A stretch of 64,000 nt of DNA from an uncultured Anaeromyxobacter sp. (GCA_903855945.1 CAIOAK010000015.1:62001-126000); one strand, 5' to 3'; numbered from the stretch's first letter, positions 53,263-62,302 are shown. Numbers and translations: made by a program. The notes: a model not told the origin generated them from the letters alone.

Positions 53263-54705
53263 TCAGTTCCCGGCCAGCCCGCGGAAGAGCGCCTCGTACC
53301 GCTCGGCGCTGCGCCCCCAGGAGAAGTCGAGCGCCATGCCGCGGGCCTGGATGCCTCGCCACGCCCGGACGTCGCGCCAGACGTCGAGCGCGCGCTGCAC
53401 CGCACCCACCAGCGCGCCCGGGTCGAGCGGCCCGAAGAGGAAGCCGGTACCCCGCTTCCATCCGTCGTAGTCCTCCACGGTATCGGCGAGGCCGCCCACG
53501 GCCCGGGCGATGGGGGGCGTGCCGTAGCGGAGGCTGTACATCTGGTTCAGCCCGCAGGGCTCGAAGCGGCTCGGCATGAGGAAGGTGTCGGCCCCGGCCT
53601 CGATCCGGTGGGCCAGCCCCTCGTCGAATCCGATGCGCGCCGCGAAGCGGTCGGGGCGCTGCCCGGAGACCCAGGAAAAGAAGTCCTGGAGATCCCGCTG
53701 GCCGCTGCCGAGCATCACGAACTGGGCGTCGAGGCGCAGGAGCGCCGGCAGGGCCGCCGCCACCAGGTCCATGCCCTTCTGGTCGGCGAGCCGACCCACC
53801 ATCCCGACGAGCGGGACGTGCGACTTCACCGGCAGTCCGAGCTCGGCCTGGAGGGCCGCCTTCACCCGGGCCTTCCCGCGCAGGTCCCGGGCGTCGAAGC
53901 GCGCCGGGAGGTGGGGGTCGCGCGACGGATCCCACTCCCGCTCGTCGATGCCGTTCAGGATGCCGAAGAGGTCGCCGCTGCGCGACCGCAGCACGGTGTC
54001 GAGGCCGTAGCCGCCCTCCACCGTGAGGATCTCCCGCGCGTAGTTCGGGGAGACGGTGGTGAGCGCGTCGGCGAAGGAGAGCCCCGCCTTCATGAAGTTG
54101 AGCTGGTCGTGGAACTCGAGCCCCCCGTCGAGGCGGAAGACGGACCAGGGCAGCCCGAGCCCGTCCATGAACTCCTTGGCGAACATCCCCTGGTAGGCCA
54201 GGTTGTGGATGGTGTAGACGCTCCGGCTCCCCTCGAGCCACGGATCGTCCCCGTGCTCCGCGCGCAGGAACCAGGGGCCGAGCGCCGACTGCCAGTCGTT
54301 GAAGTGGACCACCTCCGGGCGCATCCCGAGCGCCCGCGGGAGGTCGAGGGCCGCCCGGGCCAGGAACGCGAAGCGGGCCGGGTTGTCGGGGTAGTCCACC
54401 CCTCCCTCGCCGTACGGGGCACGACGGAATCCGTAGAAGAGGTCGTGCTCCAGGAAGTACACTTCGGGTGAACCAGGTCCGCCGCGGCGCATCCACAGGC
54501 CGCAGCGCTCGCCCCGGGCGTCCAGGGAGAGGGGCAACCATTCCAGCCCGTGCCGCGCCGGATCGATCGAACCGTACCGCGGCGTCACCACGACCACGCG
54601 GTGGCCGAGTTCGGCCAGCGCGGCCGGGAGCGACGCCGCCACGTCGCCCAGCCCCCCGGTCTTGGAGAAGGGCGCAACCTCGGAGGAGACGAAGAGGACG
54701 TTCAT
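53263..54705 (-). CDS. glgA: Glycogen synthase (ADP/UDP-glucose)
   Basis: 480 residues, GT5 family. Extends alpha-1,4-glucan from a nucleotide-glucose donor. KTGGLGDV donor loop at residues 15-22, FNDWQSA near 135, and the C-terminal EPCGLNQMYSLRYGTPPIAR near 375-395 with the catalytic glutamate. Length is usual. Located with galT and a GH57 glycosidase. A one-mismatch palindrome (54458-54472) sits in the GSPEVYF codons. Confidence 0.95.
   Translation of the reverse strand: MNVLFVSSEVAPFSKTGGLGDVAASLPAALAELGHRVVVVTPRYGSIDPARHGLEWLPLSLDARGERCGLWMRRGGPGSPEVYFLEHDLFYGFRRAPYGEGGVDYPDNPARFAFLARAALDLPRALGMRPEVVHFNDWQSALGPWFLRAEHGDDPWLEGSRSVYTIHNLAYQGMFAKEFMDGLGLPWSVFRLDGGLEFHDQLNFMKAGLSFADALTTVSPNYAREILTVEGGYGLDTVLRSRSGDLFGILNGIDEREWDPSRDPHLPARFDARDLRGKARVKAALQAELGLPVKSHVPLVGMVGRLADQKGMDLVAAALPALLRLDAQFVMLGSGQRDLQDFFSWVSGQRPDRFAARIGFDEGLAHRIEAGADTFLMPSRFEPCGLNQMYSLRYGTPPIARAVGGLADTVEDYDGWKRGTGFLFGPLDPGALVGAVQRALDVWRDVRAWRGIQARGMALDFSWGRSAERYEALFRGLAGN
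54458..54472. repeat. Dispersed palindrome copy, one mismatch (in glgA)
   Basis: TACAC-TTCGG-GTGAA; same left half as the first argB copy. Confidence 0.6.
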
Positions 54706-54719
54706 GGCGATGGCCGATC

Positions 54720-55715
54720 CTAGACCGCGACCTTGCGCAGGAACTCGGCCGCCTCCTCGGGCGGGACCGGGTTGATGTGGAAACCGCTTCCCCACTCGAA
54801 GCCGGCCACCTGCGTGAGGGCCGGGACCACCTCGATGTGCCAGTGGTAGGAGGGGCTCGTGGGGTCGCGCAGCGGATTCGTGTGGACCATGAAGTTGTAG
54901 GCGGGTCGCCCCAGGCCGCTCATGAGCTTGGCCAGCGTGACCCGCAGGGCCTGGGCGGCGAACCCGAGCCGCTCCTTGGGCTCGGCCTCGAAGTTGGACT
55001 CGTGCCTCCGCGGCACGATCCAGGTCTCGAAGGGGCTTCGCGGCGCCCAGGGCTCGAAGACCAGGAACTCCTCGTTCTCGTAGACCACGCGGGAGCGGTC
55101 CTTCCGCTCCTGCCCGACGATGTCGCAGTAGATGCAGCGTTCCCGGTGGTCGTGGTGGCGGCGCGCCCCGTCGATCTCGTCGGCCACCTGGCGCGGCGTC
55201 ACCGGGAGCGCGATGAGCTGGCTGTGGGTGTGCTCGAGGGTGGCGCCGGCGGCCGACCCGTGATTCTTGAAGAGCAGGATGTAGCGGAAGCGCTGGTCGT
55301 TCTTGAGATCCAGCACCCGGGCCTTGAAGGCGAAGAGGACCTCGGTGACCTCGGCATCGGAGAGCTCGGAGAGCTCCCGCGCGTGATCGGGGGTCTCGAT
55401 GACCACCTCGTGGGCTCCCACGCCGTTCATCTTGTCGTAGATGCCGACCGCCTCGCGCCCCAGGTCCCCCTCGATCATCAGGGCCGGGTAGCGGTTGGGG
55501 ACCACCCGCACCTTCCAGCCGCCCACGTTGGCGGGGGCGGCGGAGCGCCCCGACACGTAGACCTCGCCGGGGGTCTTGTCCTCGTTTCCGGGGCAGAAGG
55601 GGCAGAGCCCACCGGGTGGGTCCTCGGCCCGCCGGAACTGGTTGGGGCGGCGCGCGCGCTCGGTGGCGATGATCACCCAGCGCCCGACGATGGGGTCCCT
55701 CCGCAGTTCGGGCAT
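54720..55715 (-). CDS. galT: Galactose-1-phosphate uridylyltransferase
   Basis: 331 residues. HIT superfamily enzyme exchanging UMP between UDP-glucose and galactose 1-phosphate. The catalytic histidine motif is LEHTHSQLIALP near 165, zinc ligands are suggested by CPFCPGNE near 37-44, and HWHIEVVP near 280 is conserved. 14 bases upstream of glgA on the same strand. In such genomes GalT homologues may also act as nucleotide-sugar phosphorylases or ADP-glucose-type transferases. Confidence 0.93.
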   Translation of the reverse strand: MPELRRDPIVGRWVIIATERARRPNQFRRAEDPPGGLCPFCPGNEDKTPGEVYVSGRSAAPANVGGWKVRVVPNRYPALMIEGDLGREAVGIYDKMNGVGAHEVVIETPDHARELSELSDAEVTEVLFAFKARVLDLKNDQRFRYILLFKNHGSAAGATLEHTHSQLIALPVTPRQVADEIDGARRHHDHRERCIYCDIVGQERKDRSRVVYENEEFLVFEPWAPRSPFETWIVPRRHESNFEAEPKERLGFAAQALRVTLAKLMSGLGRPAYNFMVHTNPLRDPTSPSYHWHIEVVPALTQVAGFEWGSGFHINPVPPEEAAEFLRKVAV

Positions 55716-55763
55716 GGCGGGGAGTCTACCCCAGGCGCCGCGGCGGAGGGGGCTCGGGCGCCA

Positions 55764-56942
55764 TCAGGACTTCGCGGGCGTTCCGCCGCCCTTCCCCGGG
55801 ACCGCCAGCGTCGAGCCGACCACGGCGCCGACCACCATGAGCGCCGCACCGCCCAGGTAGGGCCCGGCCGGCCAGGAGGCGAAGGCCATGGTTCCGGCGA
55901 GCGGGCCGATGATGCGCCCGAGGGCCGATGCGGACTGGCCGATGCCGAGCGTGCCGCCCTGATCCTCGGCGCGGCTGAAACGGGAGAGGAGAGACATCAG
56001 GCTGGGCGTGGCGAGCCCGGAGCCGAGGGCGAGCGGCGCCGAGGCGAGGAGCAGCCCCGCGGTGCCGCTCGCGAAGGGGAGGGCCGCCAGCGCCACCCCC
56101 TGCAGCAGCGAGCCCACGACGAGCAGCCGCTTCTCCCCGAATCTCCGGGTGAGCGGCCCGATGAGCCCCCCCTGCACGAGCACCACGATCACGCCGATGT
56201 AGGCGAAGACCCAGCCCACCTGCCGCTCGTGGAGACCGAACCGCCGCTGGGCCAGGAAGGCGTAGGTGGCCTCCATGGCGCTGAAGGCCAGCGTCACCAC
56301 GAGGTAGATGAAGAGGACGCGCCGGATGCCCGGCTTGCGGAGCTCGTCGAGGAGCGCCTGGACGCGGCCGCGCGATCGGGCGGCGGCCACGTGCTGGGCC
56401 GGCTCCGGCAGGAGGATGGTGGCGGCGACGAGGTTCACGAGCGACAGCGCGGCGGCGGCCAGCCCGGGCGCGGCGAGCGACCAGCCCGCGAGCAATCCCC
56501 CCACCGCCGGCCCGAAGACGAAGCCCAGGCCGAAGGCCGCCCCGATCATCCCCATGCCCCGGGCGCGCCCCTCCGGGGGGGTCACGTCGGCCACGTAGGC
56601 CTGGGCGATGGCGATGTTGGCCGTGGCGGCCCCGGCGAAGAGGCGCGAGATGAGGAGGACGACGAAGGAGCCGGCCACCCCGTAGAGCAGGAAGGCCACC
56701 GCGGTCATGGCGATGGAGACGAGGAGCACCGGCCGGCGCCCGATCCGGTCGGAGAGGCGGCCCCAGAGCGGGGCGAAGACGAACTGCATGAGGGAGTAGC
56801 CGGTGCTGAGCCAGCCGGTGGCGGCCTCGGAGGCCCCCAGATGCTCGGCGTAGATCGGCATCACCGGGATGACCATCCCGAAGCCGAGCAGGTCCACGAA
56901 GACCACGAGGAAGAGGATGCCGAGGGAGGCCTGGCGTTTCAC
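55764..56942 (-). CDS. MFS multidrug-type transporter (TetA/TCR-like)
   Basis: 392 residues from a GTG at 56942, 12 membrane helices. FVDLLGFGMVIPVMPIYAEHLG and the loop-2 motif GRLSDRIGRRPVLL near 60-75 are typical of the DHA1 drug exporters related to TetA. The substrate cannot be read. It lies between GH57 and galT with short gaps, and may simply be inserted among the glycogen genes. Confidence 0.9.
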   Translation of the reverse strand: MKRQASLGILFLVVFVDLLGFGMVIPVMPIYAEHLGASEAATGWLSTGYSLMQFVFAPLWGRLSDRIGRRPVLLVSIAMTAVAFLLYGVAGSFVVLLISRLFAGAATANIAIAQAYVADVTPPEGRARGMGMIGAAFGLGFVFGPAVGGLLAGWSLAAPGLAAAALSLVNLVAATILLPEPAQHVAAARSRGRVQALLDELRKPGIRRVLFIYLVVTLAFSAMEATYAFLAQRRFGLHERQVGWVFAYIGVIVVLVQGGLIGPLTRRFGEKRLLVVGSLLQGVALAALPFASGTAGLLLASAPLALGSGLATPSLMSLLSRFSRAEDQGGTLGIGQSASALGRIIGPLAGTMAFASWPAGPYLGGAALMVVGAVVGSTLAVPGKGGGTPAKS

Positions 56943-56973
56943 GAGCGCTGTCCTTAACCGAGGTGGTCTGCGA

Positions 56974-59127
56974 TCACACGCGCCAGTGGACGCGCTCGAA
57001 GTCGGCCCCGGGCACCGAGAGGGGCAGGTAGCCGGACCCGGGAATGCGCTCCATCCCGTCCCCGCCGGAGAGCGCCTCCACCGACATCACGAGCTCGTCG
57101 CCGGGGCGGATCCCCAGCGGCTCGATGGGGAGCTCCAGCTCCACGATCTTCCCCTGCACCCCCCGCCCGACCTCCCCGCCCTCCCGCCGGCCGGGCCGGG
57201 AGACGCCGTCGGGTACCAGGTCGAAGTCGATGCGCACGGGTCCGAGCGGTCCGAGCAGGGTGACGCGCAGCCGGTCGGCGCGGGGGCCCTCGGGGTCCGG
57301 GTCGAGCCGCAGGTAGAGGCGGGTCTCGTCGAATCCCCAGTGGAGCGCCTGGAAGGTGGGTGCGCCGCCGAACATGGCGCCCCGCCCCCGCCCCGGTCGA
57401 TGGAGACCGGCGCCCTGCCACTCGAAGAAGTCGGGCTCGCGCCCGTCGATCACCGGGCGGATGAGCGCGGTGGGCTCGCGGAGCGCCTTGGCCTCCAGCG
57501 CGCCGCGCCCGGTGGGCTTGATGGGCTGCAGCGCCTCCGGCGGAGGGGCCAGGTCGAGCAGTTCGCAGGCCCGGAGCACATGGCCGCGGAAGAGGGCGTC
57601 GAACTCGGCCGCGTTCTCGGTGGAGAAGTCCTCCCCGTACCACCAGTACCAGTCGGAACCCTCGGCCGCGCGCAGGTGGGTGAGCGCCCGCTCCACCCGC
57701 TCCGGCGGGGCGCCGGCCGCTCGCGCCGCCTCGACCGCGGCCCGTGCCGTCCCGAGCGCCGTCCAGGCCAGCCGGTCCTCCCGGTGGCCGATCCAGATCC
57801 GGTAGGAGGCCTCGATCCAGGACCCGGAGTGGATGGCGGCGATCCGCGGCTCGGCGGCACCCGCCACCGCCTCGGACATCGTCACCGTCTCGATGCGGGA
57901 GTCGCTCTCGAGCGCCCGGTGGAGCGCTTCGAGGAAGTCGTGGCCGGAGTTCACGTAGCGTTCCCAGGGGTTCTCCCCGTCCAGGAAGACGCCCACCGTG
58001 GCCGGACCCTTTCCGCCCTCGCCCCGCCAGGCCTCCCCGGCGGACGCCACGCGCTCCACCAGGTCCGCGGCCGCGGCCGCGGCGGGCAGGCGCGCGTAGG
58101 TGAAGCCCACCAGGTCGGAGATGGGGCGGTCGCGGAAGAGCATCGCGATCTCCCGGTCGCCCGCGGCGACGCGCCAGGGGCGGTAGAGCGACAGCGCCCT
58201 GGGGCTGCCGGGGGCGAGCGAGCGGAGCAGCACCCCCTCGTCGGATGCGGCCCAGGCGACGCCCTCGGCGGCGAGCACCTCGAGCGCCTCGGGCGACACC
58301 GACCCCTCGGCGGGCCACATCCCCGCGGCGGCTCGGCCGAAGCGGCGACGGTGGAGGGCGAGGGCATCGGCCACCTGCCGGTGCGCGTCGCCGGGCCAGG
58401 CGAAGCGCGGCGGCAGCGCCACGCCGGGGAGCGCCCGGGCGGCGGCGTCGCTGTCGCAGACGAGCGGGAGGATGGGGTGGTAGTGCGGGGTGGTGGAGAG
58501 CTCCACCTGCCCCCGGTCGGCGAGGGCCTGCCACCGCGGCAGGACCCCGGCCATCACCCGGTGCTGCGCGCCGAGCAGGTAGGCCACGTCGTCGGCCCCG
58601 AAGTCGCGTCCGCGCGAGACGAGCGTTCGCAGCTCCGGGTCGTCGGCCAGCGCTCCGAACCCCATCCAGGCGAGGTTGAAGAGCACCTGCAGGTCGCGCA
58701 ATTCACTGACAGTGAATGTCGGCGCCACCTCGTCCAGGTCCACCCGGGCCAGATCGCGCCCCCGCTTCTCGAGCAGCTCCAGGTAGCGGGGGACCGGGCG
58801 CACCGAGCGGTCCCAGTCGATCATGAAGAAGGAGTGGAGCAGCCGCTTGCGCTCCCTCGGGGTGAGATCGGCCGGGTCGCGCGCCGAGATCTCGAGGAGC
58901 GTGTCGGCCGCCTCGCCGGCGACGTAGTCCTCGAGCTGGTCGAGCAGCACCGGGGTGAAGTTCACCGTGACCCGGACCGTGGGGTGGCGCTCCAGGATCC
59001 AGGCCATGTCGGCGTAGGCCCGGGTGGCATGGAGCCGGACCCAGGGCAGCACGTAGGCGCCCGTGGCCGGCTCCCGGTAGAGCGGCTGGTGCATGTGCCA
59101 CAGGATGGCGAGGCGGACCGGCTTCAT
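56974..59127 (-). CDS. Glycoside hydrolase family 57 protein
   Basis: 717 residues. GH57 glucanase/glucanotransferase-type: ILWHMHQPLY at residues 8-17, TPHYHPILPLV near 210, the nucleophile region MWPAEGSVSPE near 270 and FLDGENPWERY near 385. The C-terminal 170 residues (FFEWQGAGLHRP onwards) form a beta-rich domain like those appended to cytoplasmic GH57 amylases. No signal peptide, so intracellular glycogen or maltodextrin is the likely substrate. ATG at 59127 overlaps the upstream stop. An exact palindrome copy is in the FTVSEL codons (58702-58716), including TTG, ACA and AGT. Confidence 0.9.
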   Translation of the reverse strand: MKPVRLAILWHMHQPLYREPATGAYVLPWVRLHATRAYADMAWILERHPTVRVTVNFTPVLLDQLEDYVAGEAADTLLEISARDPADLTPRERKRLLHSFFMIDWDRSVRPVPRYLELLEKRGRDLARVDLDEVAPTFTVSELRDLQVLFNLAWMGFGALADDPELRTLVSRGRDFGADDVAYLLGAQHRVMAGVLPRWQALADRGQVELSTTPHYHPILPLVCDSDAAARALPGVALPPRFAWPGDAHRQVADALALHRRRFGRAAAGMWPAEGSVSPEALEVLAAEGVAWAASDEGVLLRSLAPGSPRALSLYRPWRVAAGDREIAMLFRDRPISDLVGFTYARLPAAAAAADLVERVASAGEAWRGEGGKGPATVGVFLDGENPWERYVNSGHDFLEALHRALESDSRIETVTMSEAVAGAAEPRIAAIHSGSWIEASYRIWIGHREDRLAWTALGTARAAVEAARAAGAPPERVERALTHLRAAEGSDWYWWYGEDFSTENAAEFDALFRGHVLRACELLDLAPPPEALQPIKPTGRGALEAKALREPTALIRPVIDGREPDFFEWQGAGLHRPGRGRGAMFGGAPTFQALHWGFDETRLYLRLDPDPEGPRADRLRVTLLGPLGPVRIDFDLVPDGVSRPGRREGGEVGRGVQGKIVELELPIEPLGIRPGDELVMSVEALSGGDGMERIPGSGYLPLSVPGADFERVHWRV
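58702..58716. repeat. Dispersed palindrome copy, exact (in GH57 gene)
   Basis: TTCAC-TGACA-GTGAA, exact, flanked by A and T: a 17-base palindrome apart from the centre. Confidence 0.8.
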
Positions 59128-59774
59128 GGCGGGAGGTGGAGTGCCGCGAGGTGGGCTTCGAGCTCGTCGACCCGGTTCTCCAGCCGCGCCCGCAGCGCGG
59201 CCTCCGCGAGTCCGGGTGCGCCTCGGAGCGCCGGAGCCGGAAGGGGCGGTCCGGCCACCACGGTGGTGGACCGGAGCCCGGACGGCCCGCTTCCGCAGAG
59301 GAGGAGGCGGGAGGCGGCGGCCGGGGCGCCGAGCCCGCTCCCGTCCCAGCTGATCTCGCCCGGCGCCGGGGATTCCGGGATCACGAGCCAGGCCGGCACG
59401 GGCAGGAGCACCGCCGTCTCCACCACCGGGAAGGCGTCGCGCAGGAGCGGCTCCACCCCCTCGTCGCCGGGACGCAGGGCCACCGCCAGGAGCCCGGCCG
59501 GCGCGAGGAGCGCCCGCAGCCGGGCGATCCGCTCCGGGGAGAGGGGCCCGCCGCCCGGGTGCACCACGATCCGCTCGAAGCCTGCCCCGGGGGTCGCCTC
59601 CGCCTCGGCCTCGGCGAGGACCGAGCCCTCGATCCCCCGCGCGGCCATCCATGCGCGGCTCGCGCCCCTCTCCGCGTTCCCACCGAGCACGAGCAGGCTC
59701 CGGCCGAGCAGGGCGGGCTCGAGGTGGCCCAGGCGGGCCAGCGCCTCGGCGGCGTCGGGGATGGGGTCGGTCAC
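59124..59774 (-). CDS. Protein of unknown function, methyltransferase-like core
   Basis: 216 residues, GTG at 59774. The order SLLVLGGNAERG, then RIVVHPGGGPLSPERIARLRALLAPAGLLAVAL, suggests a degenerate class I methyltransferase Rossmann core without a complete SAM loop. A C-terminal coiled coil (AALRARLENRVDELEAHLAAL) follows. It is sandwiched between an exported TM protein and GH57 and overlaps GH57 by four bases. I do not recognise a family. Confidence 0.6.
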   Translation of the reverse strand: MTDPIPDAAEALARLGHLEPALLGRSLLVLGGNAERGASRAWMAARGIEGSVLAEAEAEATPGAGFERIVVHPGGGPLSPERIARLRALLAPAGLLAVALRPGDEGVEPLLRDAFPVVETAVLLPVPAWLVIPESPAPGEISWDGSGLGAPAAASRLLLCGSGPSGLRSTTVVAGPPLPAPALRGAPGLAEAALRARLENRVDELEAHLAALHLPP

Positions 59775-59783
59775 GCGCCGAGT

Positions 59784-60497
59784 CTATCTCGTCGGCGCGG
59801 GGCCGGAGGGTCCCGGAGATCCCGGGGCGGGGATGGCGGGTCGCCATCGCTCGGAGGCGAACCGGGTCGCCTCCAGCATGAGCTGCCCCGCGGAGGCGGC
59901 GAGCGGCTCGACGGTCTTCTCGAGCGTCGCCGCCTCGACCGCCACCGGCCCCTGGGCCTCGGACGCGAGCTTGAGCCCTTCCATGGCCCGGCGCAGCGCG
60001 TTCGCCCCCTGGGTCAGGTTCTCCACCGCCTCCTGGAAGGCGGTCTCGGCGTGGAGGACGCGCAGCTGGTCCCTCTGCGCCGGAGACAGCCCGGCGAGGC
60101 GGGAGGCCCGGACGAGGTAGCCTCGGGCCCGCTCCATCCGCTCCGCCTGCTGGGAGCCGATGTCCTCGCGGGCCCAGCGGACGAGCAGGTCGAAGAGCGC
60201 CCGGTCGAGGTCGGCCCGGTCGTCGAAGGAGGCCTCGAGGGGCAAGGAGGTGCCCTGCGGCGGCACGACCGGGGCGTAGGTGCGGGCCGTCTCCGGCTCC
60301 GCCGACTGGAAGGCGGCCTTCCCGACGACGAAGAGCACCCCCTTCTTCACCACGACCCTCCCGTCCTCGGGGACGAGCCACCACTGGCGGGCGTTGCGCT
60401 CGGCGAGGAGCCACGCCACCGCCACGGCGAGCCCGACCGCGACGAGCACGGGCAGGACGGGGCGGCGGTGGCGCACAGCGCCCTTCGGATCGGCCAT
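59784..60497 (-). CDS. Single-pass membrane protein of unknown function
   Basis: 237 residues from an ATG at 60497. A membrane segment at about residues 13-31 (PVLPVLVAVGLAVAVAWLL) is followed by an extracytoplasmic helical domain with repeated QRDQLRVLHAETAFQEAVENLTQGANALRRAMEG-type helices and a Pro/Gly/Ser-rich end. Two bases separate it from the hpt stop. No family recognised. Confidence 0.65.
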   Translation of the reverse strand: MADPKGAVRHRRPVLPVLVAVGLAVAVAWLLAERNARQWWLVPEDGRVVVKKGVLFVVGKAAFQSAEPETARTYAPVVPPQGTSLPLEASFDDRADLDRALFDLLVRWAREDIGSQQAERMERARGYLVRASRLAGLSPAQRDQLRVLHAETAFQEAVENLTQGANALRRAMEGLKLASEAQGPVAVEAATLEKTVEPLAASAGQLMLEATRFASERWRPAIPAPGSPGPSGPAPTR

Positions 60498-60499
60498 GG

Positions 60500-61051
60500 C
60501 TACTCCTTCACCACGCCCACCCAGGGCAGGTTGCGCAGGCGGCCGTCCCGGTCGAGGCCGTAGCCCACCACGAACTCGTCGGCGATCTCGAAGCCCCGGT
60601 AGCGGACCGGCACCTCCACGCGCGCCCGCGATGGTTTCACTAATAGTGCACAGACCGCGACGCTGGCCGGCCCGCGCTCCCGGAATCGCTCGAGCAGCCA
60701 GCTCATGGTGAGCCCGGTGTCGACGATGTCCTCGACCAGGATCACGTGCTTGCCCTCGATGGGGCGCGTCAGGTCGGCGGTGAGCTCGATCCGGCCGGTG
60801 GTGCGGGTGCCCACGTAGGAGGAGAGCCCCACGAAGTCGAGCGTGAGCGGGAGGTCGATGGCCCGCATCAGGTCGGCGAGGAAGACGAGCGCCCCCTTCA
60901 GCACCCCCACGAGGACGAGGGGCTTGCCCTGGTAGTCGCGCGCGATCTCCCGGCCGATCTCCTCCACCCGCTGGCGCAGCTGCGCCTCGGGGATGAGGAC
61001 CTCGACCACGTCGGCGCCCTGGCGCCGGACGGCTCGCTCCACCTCGTGCAT
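60500..61051 (-). CDS. hpt: Hypoxanthine phosphoribosyltransferase
   Basis: 183 residues. Purine salvage enzyme making IMP (or GMP) from base and PRPP. VGVLKGALVFLADLMRAI near 48-65 and the PRPP-binding VILVEDIVDTGLTMSW near 101-116 are diagnostic. A one-mismatch palindrome (60636-60650) in the CALLVKPS codons uses TGT, GCA, CTA, TTA, AAA and CCA in a row, very unlike the rest of the gene. Divergent from ispE with 64 bases between starts. Confidence 0.95.
   Translation of the reverse strand: MHEVERAVRRQGADVVEVLIPEAQLRQRVEEIGREIARDYQGKPLVLVGVLKGALVFLADLMRAIDLPLTLDFVGLSSYVGTRTTGRIELTADLTRPIEGKHVILVEDIVDTGLTMSWLLERFRERGPASVAVCALLVKPSRARVEVPVRYRGFEIADEFVVGYGLDRDGRLRNLPWVGVVKE
60636..60650. repeat. 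Dispersed palindrome copy, one mismatch (in hpt)
   Basis: TTCAC-TAATA-GTGCA in a run of very rare codons. Confidence 0.7.
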
Positions 61052-61115
61052 GGGCGGGCAGCCTAGTCCCGGGGCGCGGCGGGCGGCAAGCGCCCTCCTG
61101 TGATAGGGACGAAGC

Positions 61116-62027
61116 GTGATCCGCCTGTCGTGCCCGGCCCACGCCAAGGTGAACCTGGTCCTCCGGGTGGGGAGCGCGCGGCCGGACGGCTTCCACGACA
61201 TCTCCTCCCTCTTCGCGCCGCTCGACCTCGCCGACGAGGTGCGGGTGACGGTGGGCTCCCGCGCGGGACCGGTGAGCTGCCGATGCCCGGGCTTCCCGGC
61301 CCTGGACGGGGCGGAGAACCTGGCGGCCCGGGCCGCCGTGGCGCTGCGGGAGCGGCTCGGACGTCGCGACCGGGTGGACCTCCTCATCCGGAAGCACATC
61401 CCGGTGGTGGCCGGCCTGGGCGGGGGCAGCTCCGACGCCGCGGCGGTGCTGCGCTGCCTGGCCCGGGCCTGGGGCCTGCGCGACCGGGCCCTGCTCGCCG
61501 AGGTGGCGCTCTCGATCGGGTCGGACGTCCCGTTCTTCCTCGGGAAGGGGCCCGCCTGGGGCACCGGACGCGGCGAGCGGCTGCGTCCCGCCCGGGTCGC
61601 CCCGCGCCATCTCGTGCTCCTCTACCCCCGGGATCCCGCGCTCTCCATCCGGGCCGGGGAGGCCTACCGCTGGCTCGACGAGGACCGGGGAGGCGTCCCG
61701 CCGCGTCGCGGCCGGCCGTCCGCTCGCCGGATGGAGAACGATCTCATGGCGCCCTGCGTCGCGAGGAGAGCCTCGCTCGGGACGCTCGTGGCCTGGCTTG
61801 AAGAGGCGGGTGCGGCGGCGGCTATAATGTCAGGAAGTGGGCCGACGGTCGTCGGATCCTATCGGGATGCCGGGTCGGCGAGGGATGCGGCCGGACGTCT
61901 CGAAGGGCGCAGGCTCGGGGGCGGCGGGGTCGAGGTCATCGTCGCGCGCACGCTGTCGCGGATGCGGGAGGTCTCTCCATGGAAATCACCGAGGTCCGCG
62001 TCTTCCCGGTCCAGGAGGAGAAGCTGA
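61116..62027 (+). CDS. ispE: 4-diphosphocytidyl-2-C-methyl-D-erythritol kinase
   Basis: 303 residues from a GTG at 61116. GHMP kinase of the MEP isoprenoid pathway. AHAKVNLVLRVGSARPDGFHDI at the N-terminus, the phosphate loop VVAGLGGGSSDAAAVLR near 98-114 and SGSGPTVVGSY near 240. The last 16 residues (SPWKSPRSASSRSRRRS) overlap spoVG in another frame and are unlike the family, so the end is a read-on tail. A TATAAT for spoVG lies inside this gene. Confidence 0.93.
   Translation: MIRLSCPAHAKVNLVLRVGSARPDGFHDISSLFAPLDLADEVRVTVGSRAGPVSCRCPGFPALDGAENLAARAAVALRERLGRRDRVDLLIRKHIPVVAGLGGGSSDAAAVLRCLARAWGLRDRALLAEVALSIGSDVPFFLGKGPAWGTGRGERLRPARVAPRHLVLLYPRDPALSIRAGEAYRWLDEDRGGVPPRRGRPSARRMENDLMAPCVARRASLGTLVAWLEEAGAAAAIMSGSGPTVVGSYRDAGSARDAAGRLEGRRLGGGGVEVIVARTLSRMREVSPWKSPRSASSRSRRRS
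61798..61828 (+). promoter_or_regulatory. Putative spoVG promoter inside ispE
   Basis: A perfect TATAAT at 61823-61828, rare in this sequence, is preceded after 19 bases by TTGAAG (61798-61803). It lies about 150 bases before the spoVG start. Confidence 0.6.
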
Positions 62028-62275
62028 AGGCCTACGTCACCATCACCCTCGACTCCTGCTTCGTCGTGCGCGGGCTGAAGGTGATCCAGGGGACGACCGG
62101 GCTCTTCGTCGCCATGCCGGCGAAGCGGAGGAAGGACGGGACCTTCAAGGACATCGCCCACCCGCTCAACGTGGAGACCCGGGAACGGATGGAGCGGGTC
62201 ATCCTGTCGGAGTACGACCGCGAGCTGGCCCGCGGCCCGGTGGCCCACGCGGCGAGCGCCGACAGCCTCGTTTGA
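61979..62275 (+). CDS. spoVG: SpoVG family RNA/DNA-binding regulator
   Basis: 98 residues. Small conserved protein: MEITEVRVFPVQEEKLKAYVTITLD, VVRGLKVIQGTTGLFVAMP and KDIAHPLN are diagnostic. SpoVG binds nucleic acids in several bacteria and affects sporulation, virulence or division depending on species; the target here is unknown. ATG at 61979 with a GGGAGG site nine bases upstream; overlaps the ispE end by 49 bases. Confidence 0.96.
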   Translation: MEITEVRVFPVQEEKLKAYVTITLDSCFVVRGLKVIQGTTGLFVAMPAKRRKDGTFKDIAHPLNVETRERMERVILSEYDRELARGPVAHAASADSLV

Positions 62276-62302
62276 GCCCTGTGCCCGGCGCGCGCGGCGC
62301 GG

